Under the pieces are notes generated by a model. It made no database searches. It was given only the letters and a program-made list of their open reading frames with translations, and was not told where the DNA came from. The translations under genes and the position numbers were made by a program. Positions 58,843-64,000 of a stretch of DNA of 64,000 nt are shown piece after piece; position 1 is the first letter of the stretch; every line of letters begins with the position of its first letter. The DNA is taken from contig JANQHX010000104.1 of assembly GCA_028282465.1 (NCBI GenBank), forward strand, positions 1-64,000, read 5' to 3'. Origin of the DNA: Gynuella sp. GTDB taxonomy: Bacteria; Pseudomonadota; Gammaproteobacteria; Pseudomonadales; Natronospirillaceae.

Positions 58843-59550
58843 TTATTGTTCAGCCACGGGGACGGGTTTCATTTCTAAATTGGTAAGGTGCAAAATCAAC
58901 ATAAATTTGCTGTCCTGCACCCGACCTTCCAAGAAAGCTCGAAACTGTTTGCCATTGCGAGAGATGATTAGGGGTTCGTTGTTCTTTTTACCGGCACCAA
59001 GAAACATCATGGCGTTTTGTTCATCCAACTCTTTGGCCATGTTGAACAGAAAGTCGAAGGTGAGTCCGTCGACATGCTTTATCTGGTACGCGTTAGAAAA
59101 TACGAATTTTTTATAGCACTCTGATTTTGGCATCAACTTACCCGACCACTTCAACGGCACTTCGGTGTTGATGTTGCCTTCAACGGTTTTTGCGTCCCGT
59201 TGTTCTTTGAGCTCTCCTTCTGGGCTATAAATCAATTCTTTTAAATTCACGCCACCTGCTGGTTCGTTATTGCTGTTGAGGTAAATTCGGCTGGTATCAA
59301 AGATGCGCTTACCAAATAGCTCAATATCCAATTCCGGATCACCATCAATTAGTTTTTGTGACAGGTCTTCCAGGCTGGTTTCTTTGGTCAGGGTTTTTAA
59401 GTCTGTTGCCAGAGTGTTTTTAACTATTCGGGCACTTTCAACACCCTGATTTTGGCTGTCTGTGTAGCGGGTAAATTTTGGTCGTTTCTTCGACTCCATG
59501 GCGACTCTAGAGTTGCGGGCCTTACCATCGGCAATGTTGATTACTTTCAT
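58843..59550 (-). CDS. Protein of unknown function in the ligase-MoxR cluster
   Basis: A 235-residue protein that I do not recognise. It begins with a basic, probably disordered stretch (SKKRPKFTRYTDSQNQ) and then a compact alpha/beta domain with LKELIYSPEGELKEQRDAKT and a C-terminal strand-rich part. No signal peptide, metal site or nucleotide motif is visible. It lies 14 bases from the preceding gene and 11 from the ligase gene, so the three are coexpressed. A substrate adaptor or DNA-binding partner of the ligase is conceivable, with no direct evidence. Confidence 0.6.
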   Translation of the reverse strand: MKVINIADGKARNSRVAMESKKRPKFTRYTDSQNQGVESARIVKNTLATDLKTLTKETSLEDLSQKLIDGDPELDIELFGKRIFDTSRIYLNSNNEPAGGVNLKELIYSPEGELKEQRDAKTVEGNINTEVPLKWSGKLMPKSECYKKFVFSNAYQIKHVDGLTFDFLFNMAKELDEQNAMMFLGAGKKNNEPLIISRNGKQFRAFLEGRVQDSKFMLILHLTNLEMKPVPVAEQ

Positions 59551-59564
59551 TAGGCTAACTCCTG

Positions 59565-60164
59565 TTAAAACATGCTGAAGTCGATGTCGTCGTCGTCTTC
59601 ATCTTCGTCGTCTTCCAGAATTGGGCTTTCCACAGCTTGGGCTTCCACAAATTCGAATCCACAATGTTGGCCCACCACCATAAACAGCTCACCCTCATTT
59701 TCGATTAAAAATGCCGGGTCTGGGGTATAGCTGGCGGTGTAATTGAAGTAAAAGCTGAAGATGTCTTCGCTGGCCTGAACCTGTTTAAGTAATTCCGGGC
59801 TAGTAAGGTGATAAACCGATTTAGCAACATGATTGAGATATTCTTCAATGGTGACTGTGTCCATCAGTTCAATCACGGTTTTAAAGCTGGCTTCTTGCTT
59901 TGGCAGTGGTTCGTCGTCCATGTCCACCACTTGCAGCTGGCTTCGTTCCAGCCAACTGCCGTCCTGAGCCATGTAACCCTGTTCAAAGGATTCCTTGCCA
60001 AAAATGTTCATGCCGTCACTGGAAATGGAACCGAAATAACATTCGTTGCCATCTTTATCGAACGCTTTCTTCTCCACTCGGCCATAGAGTTTGTCGCGAT
60101 CGACTTTTTCTATTTCACATTCTATTTGCTGCCCGCCGATGGCGAATTGGAGGCTTCTTGCCAT
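59565..60164 (-). CDS. Protein of unknown function with acidic tail, first gene of the cluster
   Basis: A 199-residue protein that starts MARSLQFAIGGQQIECEIEKVDRDKLYGRVE. The body looks like small beta domains with conserved GSISSDGMNIFG and FNYTASYTPDPAFLIENEGELFM phrases. The last 20 residues are a run of Glu/Asp followed by IDFSMF, an end typical of proteins that bind basic partners or that mimic DNA. AAGGAG lies 13 bases upstream of the ATG. It is the promoter-proximal gene of a nine-gene string and has an unknown role. Confidence 0.6.
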   Translation of the reverse strand: MARSLQFAIGGQQIECEIEKVDRDKLYGRVEKKAFDKDGNECYFGSISSDGMNIFGKESFEQGYMAQDGSWLERSQLQVVDMDDEPLPKQEASFKTVIELMDTVTIEEYLNHVAKSVYHLTSPELLKQVQASEDIFSFYFNYTASYTPDPAFLIENEGELFMVVGQHCGFEFVEAQAVESPILEDDEDEDDDDIDFSMF

Positions 60165-60384
60165 GAAAGAGTGTCTCCTTGAACTTGTTGGTATGTTGTG
60201 AGATCGGTTTAGGATGTCTTATCAGCTCAACCAGGACAAGGCCAGGTGCCCACTGGTTACGCACCAGTTGTTGCCGATAAAAATTTAAGGCTGGCAATCA
60301 TAACTGTAAATTTATACAGATTTAATAATAGCGATAATCTTTACCAATGGTTACCATCTGGGTAAATCCATAACCCCGAACACC
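60165..60384. promoter_or_regulatory. Divergent promoter region between the cluster and the nuclease gene
   Basis: These 220 bases must hold promoters for both the leftward nine-gene string and the rightward nuclease-helicase pair. ACTGGT and ACCAGT form a short inverted repeat around TACGC at 60252-60268. An AT-rich patch at about 60280-60340 is the likely promoter area. Confidence 0.4.
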
Positions 60385-63102
60385 ATGGCTTATTCCGATC
60401 AATTTGAACCTCAGTTTACGACGCTGTTTCAAAACCTAGAGGTTAACAACACCCTAGTACTGACTCCTAATAAGCGTTTGAGCCGCTTGATTCGTGATCA
60501 ATTTAATCTTTATCAAACCACTTACAGTCCAAAAAAAGCCTGGCCAAGCCTTCAGTGCCTAGCATTGCAAACATGGTGGCACGAGTTGTGGCAGCAGCAA
60601 TTGTTAGGGGGTAATGAATCAATACAAAAACTGGTTCTAACGGGTACACAGGAATTGTTGTTGTGGCAGCAAGTAGTGAATAGCCATGAAAAAACTCCGG
60701 TTCTGCTGAGTCACAATGCAACCGCCCGTTTAGCCATGCAGGCGTGGCGTCTCACCCAAGAGTGGATGCTGGATATTTCAGAGGAACAAGACAGCGATAT
60801 TTTAAAAGCCTGGTTTGAGGATTTTAAATTCAGATGTGAGCAGCAACAGTTGGTGTCATCCGTTGAGATTCCGCAAATTCTGGCGAACCATCTGGTTAGT
60901 GAAGACTTACCGACCAACCTAGTTTTGTATGGATTTGATGACCAAACACCGCAACTCAAACAATGGCTAGCACAATTAGATCGGCAGGGGGTGAATAGTC
61001 AGTTTTTTGATTTATCTAGAACCGACAGCCAAATTCAAAGGTTTGAGTTGGCGAACCAAGAACAGGAAATTTTAAGCGCTGCCCTGTGGGCAAAAGATCA
61101 GATTATTCAGGACGAACAAGCTCGTGTGACCATTGTGGTGCCGCAATTGGCGCAAATGCGTGAGCAAGTAGAACGGATTTTTAATCAGGTCTTTGAGCCT
61201 CAGGTTTTATTGCCAAACAACCCTCGCCATGCCACGGGTTTTAATATGTCAGCGGGGCAGTTGCTTTCGCAGTTACCCATGATCGACATGGCGCTTGGCA
61301 TTCTCCGTTGTAACCTGAGTTGGCTCGATATGTCTCTGGTTGCCAAGTTACTAAACTCGCCATTTGTTGGCATGTTGGAAGAGTTAAATGAGCGTTCTCT
61401 GTTGGAGGTTCAGCTCCGCAGTTACGACTACCAAATCAGTCTGCAGAAACTCAAAATTACGGTTGGCGAACAACATGAAGAGCAACGGCGATGTCCAGAT
61501 TTGTATCAACGCTTAGCTGATTTCCAATTGCTCCAAAAGCAAACCAATAAGCCAAAGCTGCCCAGTGAGTGGCTTGCACTGTTTAGTGAGCAATTACTCA
61601 CCCTGGGTTGGCCCGGCCAACGTCATCTGGATACGCTGGAATATCAGCAGCTTCAAGCTTGGCAAGAAGCGCTAAATAGTTTTGCAGCCTTAGATGCTGT
61701 CGTCGATCAGGGTATTACCTTTACCGATGCCTTTGCCTACCTGCAAACTGTGTTAGCTCAGGTCAGTTTTCAGGCTCAAACGCGCACGTCACCCATCCAA
61801 ATTTTGGGGGTGTTGGAAGCAGCGGGTCTGCCGTTTGATCGTTTATGGTTTATGAATCTGGATGATGAAACCTGGCCTCCATCAGCAAACCCAAACCCCC
61901 TGTTGCCCATAGATTTACAGGTTCGTAACTACTTACCCCAGAGTTCTGCAGAACGTGAATTGGCCTACGCTAGCCAACTTACTAAACGGCTAATCAATAG
62001 TGCCAAGCAGGTAGTGTTCAGCCATTCACGATTACAAGACGACAAAGTGATGGCTCCGAGCCCGTTGATTGAACAGATTGCGACCAGTGAGTTCACTTTG
62101 AGTGCTGAGCCTTCCGCAGCCTATCAGCAATTTAAATCTCAAGACATTGAAGCTTCTTTGGACAGTGTTGGCCCCAGAGTGATTGACGTTGATGAGATTA
62201 AAGGTGGTTCGCAGTTATTGAAGGATCAAGCTGCGTGTCCTTTCCGAGCCTTCGCCAGACATCGCCTGCATGCCCAAGACATCACGGACAGTGAAATTGG
62301 GCTACAGGCCCATGAGCGAGGCAACCTTGTTCATTTAGTAATGGAAATTATCTGGCGAAACCTTAAGAACCAAGAAAGGTTACTGACGTTATCAGAATCC
62401 GAGCTTGAGTCTTTGATCGTTTCTGCAATCGATGATGCCCTGATCAGCATTAAAACCAAGCGCTTTGTGGGCGAACGGTTTTTGCAAATTGAGGCAGAGC
62501 GACTCAAGCAACAGGTTCGGGCTTGGCTGGAGCTGGAAAAACAACGTGAGCCCTTTACCGTCATTTTTAATGAAGGTCGACGCACAGTTAGGCTGGGTAA
62601 GTTGCCAATTGGTATTCGCTACGACCGCGTCGACAAATTGGAAGACGGCAAACTTCTGGTGCTGGATTATAAAACTGGCAAACAACATATTCGGTCTTGG
62701 ACTGGCACCAGACCAGATGAGCCTCAAGTACCACTGTATGCAGTGGCTAATGAGAAGCGAGTAACGGGCGCAGCCTACGGCCAGATTACTGCCGAAGAAA
62801 TAGCCTTTAAAGGCATTGCGGAAGAGGCCGATCAGGTGCCGGGTTTAACGGAACCTGACATGTTATTCAAGCTCGACTTACCGGATTCATGGCCCGAAAT
62901 ACTTCAGCATTGGCGAGAAATCTTAATGAATTTGGCGAAGGAGTTTATGGCCGGTAGTGCCGCTGTAGACCCGAAAGTGCCTGGGGTGACTTGTCGTTAT
63001 TGCGAGCTAAAAGCACTGTGTCGAATTAAAGAGCAGTTTGATTTAACGGACGATGGTGAAGACCACAGTGCTGAAGCGATAGAGGGGCTTAACAATGACT
63101 AG
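60385..63102 (+). CDS. AddB-like PD-(D/E)XK nuclease with Fe-S cluster
   Basis: A 905-residue protein of the gammaproteobacterial family annotated as a probable DNA repair protein. The N-terminal half resembles the inactive helicase part of AddB (NTLVLTPNKRLSRLIRDQF). The C-terminal nuclease has LLVLDYKTGKQ with the D-x-K active site. Four Cys (618, 870, 873, 879) have the C...CxxCx5C spacing of the AddB iron-sulfur cluster. With the following helicase it probably processes DNA ends for recombination. It is divergent from the ligase cluster. Confidence 0.88.
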   Translation: MAYSDQFEPQFTTLFQNLEVNNTLVLTPNKRLSRLIRDQFNLYQTTYSPKKAWPSLQCLALQTWWHELWQQQLLGGNESIQKLVLTGTQELLLWQQVVNSHEKTPVLLSHNATARLAMQAWRLTQEWMLDISEEQDSDILKAWFEDFKFRCEQQQLVSSVEIPQILANHLVSEDLPTNLVLYGFDDQTPQLKQWLAQLDRQGVNSQFFDLSRTDSQIQRFELANQEQEILSAALWAKDQIIQDEQARVTIVVPQLAQMREQVERIFNQVFEPQVLLPNNPRHATGFNMSAGQLLSQLPMIDMALGILRCNLSWLDMSLVAKLLNSPFVGMLEELNERSLLEVQLRSYDYQISLQKLKITVGEQHEEQRRCPDLYQRLADFQLLQKQTNKPKLPSEWLALFSEQLLTLGWPGQRHLDTLEYQQLQAWQEALNSFAALDAVVDQGITFTDAFAYLQTVLAQVSFQAQTRTSPIQILGVLEAAGLPFDRLWFMNLDDETWPPSANPNPLLPIDLQVRNYLPQSSAERELAYASQLTKRLINSAKQVVFSHSRLQDDKVMAPSPLIEQIATSEFTLSAEPSAAYQQFKSQDIEASLDSVGPRVIDVDEIKGGSQLLKDQAACPFRAFARHRLHAQDITDSEIGLQAHERGNLVHLVMEIIWRNLKNQERLLTLSESELESLIVSAIDDALISIKTKRFVGERFLQIEAERLKQQVRAWLELEKQREPFTVIFNEGRRTVRLGKLPIGIRYDRVDKLEDGKLLVLDYKTGKQHIRSWTGTRPDEPQVPLYAVANEKRVTGAAYGQITAEEIAFKGIAEEADQVPGLTEPDMLFKLDLPDSWPEILQHWREILMNLAKEFMAGSAAVDPKVPGVTCRYCELKALCRIKEQFDLTDDGEDHSAEAIEGLNND

Positions 63103-64000
63103 CCCGGCAGATTTGCTACAGAGACAACAAGCACTGGATGCCAGCCGATCATTTATTTGTGAGGCTCCTGCTGGCAGTGGCAAAACCGAATTACTTACGC
63201 AGCGGTTTTTAACCTTGTTGGCTTTGGTGGAGCGACCTGAACAAGTATTGGCGATCACGTTCACGCGCAAAGCGGTTGCTGAAATGCGTGAACGGATTGT
63301 CAGTGCGCTTCATGCCGCTCAGCACCCTCAACCTGAGGAACCTCACAAACAACATACTTGGCAGTTGGCCAATAACGTCTTGCGAACCGATCAAGATCGG
63401 GGTTGGCAACTGTTAAATAATCCAAATCGTTTGCAGATCAAAACCTTCGACAGTCTTTGTTCTGCGCTGACCAACGCATTACCCATGGAATCTGCATTGG
63501 GCGCCAAACCCCAAGTAGCTGAAGATGCTGACCCGCTTTATCGCCAGGCGGTGCAGGCTCTATTAACCACGCTTGAACAAGATGTGCCTTGGAGCCGGTC
63601 GTTGATGGTGTTGCTGACCCAGCTCGACAATAAATACTCTCGCTTGGAAGACTTGTTAGTCAATTTGTTAAGTCAACGTGAACAATGGCTTCCGTTGTTA
63701 GGTTTTGACCATGACCAGCAACAGATCAGAGGTATTTTAGAACAGCATTTAAACCAGGTGATAAAAGACTCTCTGACTCGGGTTCGTGAATTGATTCCTT
63801 ATGGTTTACACGCAGAACTAGTCGAACTAGCAGGTTTTGCCGCCGCCAATCTCACTCGTATTAATAGCCGCTCACCCATTCGAAATTGTTTGGACATTGA
63901 TCTCGATAACAGCGACTTACCCGGCACCCAAGCCGCCGATGTACCGATTTGGATCGGCATTGTGAATATGCTGACTACAGTTTCGGGTAATTTCCGAATG
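63095..64000 (+). CDS. AddA-like UvrD-family helicase (3' end cut off)
   Basis: An open frame of 302 codons continues past the right edge. It starts eight bases inside the nuclease gene. Walker A is APAGSGKTELLTQRFL at about residues 25-40, motif Ia is ITFTRKAVAEMRERI, and IKTFDSLC matches motif Ic. This is superfamily 1 helicase of the UvrD/AddA type. A C-terminal nuclease domain, if present, would lie outside the window. Confidence 0.9.
   Translation, partial: MTSPADLLQRQQALDASRSFICEAPAGSGKTELLTQRFLTLLALVERPEQVLAITFTRKAVAEMRERIVSALHAAQHPQPEEPHKQHTWQLANNVLRTDQDRGWQLLNNPNRLQIKTFDSLCSALTNALPMESALGAKPQVAEDADPLYRQAVQALLTTLEQDVPWSRSLMVLLTQLDNKYSRLEDLLVNLLSQREQWLPLLGFDHDQQQIRGILEQHLNQVIKDSLTRVRELIPYGLHAELVELAGFAAANLTRINSRSPIRNCLDIDLDNSDLPGTQAADVPIWIGIVNMLTTVSGNFRM

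Overview
The window is chromosomal DNA of a marine-type gammaproteobacterium and spans its replication origin. Support for this comes from the rpmH-rnpA-yidC block read leftwards, an AT-rich spacer with DnaA boxes, and dnaA-dnaN-recF-gyrB read rightwards. GyrB is about 803 residues, the long gammaproteobacterial form, and two perfect ParB-binding parS sites lie inside recF. No tRNA, rRNA, CRISPR array, transposase or integrase gene was seen. The species cannot be named from the sequence alone.

Layout, left to right. 1-4.1 kb: a truncated exported protein, a short-chain dehydrogenase, an alpha/beta hydrolase and mnmE. 4.3-14.5 kb: an accessory block with a VasX/BTH_I2691-like type VI secretion effector candidate, two tandem membrane proteins downstream (one with a frameshifted 5' end), a divergent LysM/peptidoglycan-binding protein, an ankyrin protein, a DUF1835 protein and an unrecognised protein. 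14.8-23 kb: MerR plus dehydrogenase, a cupin, two lipoproteins, a DUF302 protein and small exported proteins. 23.1-28.8 kb: a six-gene LacI-controlled operon encoding an ABC importer and a cytoplasmic phosphodiesterase. 29-32.7 kb: an APH-like kinase, a DHFR-fold reductase and a beta-propeller lipoprotein. 32.9-42.4 kb: the origin region. yidD is missing and mnmE sits about 29 kb from yidC, so this accessory material separates genes that are normally neighbours.

43.8-48.8 kb is an NAD salvage locus: NrtR, PnuC and a NadR-type enzyme lacking the DNA-binding domain on one strand, and NadM-Nudix and NadV on the other. A short palindrome in the shared promoter region is a candidate NrtR operator. 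Nicotinamide riboside enters by PnuC and is phosphorylated and adenylylated by NadR; nicotinamide is converted by NadV to NMN and by NadM to NAD.

48.9-60.2 kb is the most unusual part: nine closely packed genes on one strand. They encode two unrecognised proteins, an ATP-dependent DNA ligase-like enzyme, a SWIM zinc-finger protein, a DUF5691-like protein, a MoxR AAA+ ATPase, a DUF5682 protein, a VWA protein and a serine hydrolase. Divergent to it lies an AddB-like Fe-S nuclease followed by an AddA-like helicase that runs off the window. The MoxR-VWA-SWIM core resembles E. coli yehLMPQ; its linkage to a nucleic-acid ligase and to a recombination nuclease-helicase pair suggests a DNA repair or stress role and is the best candidate here for a poorly described system.
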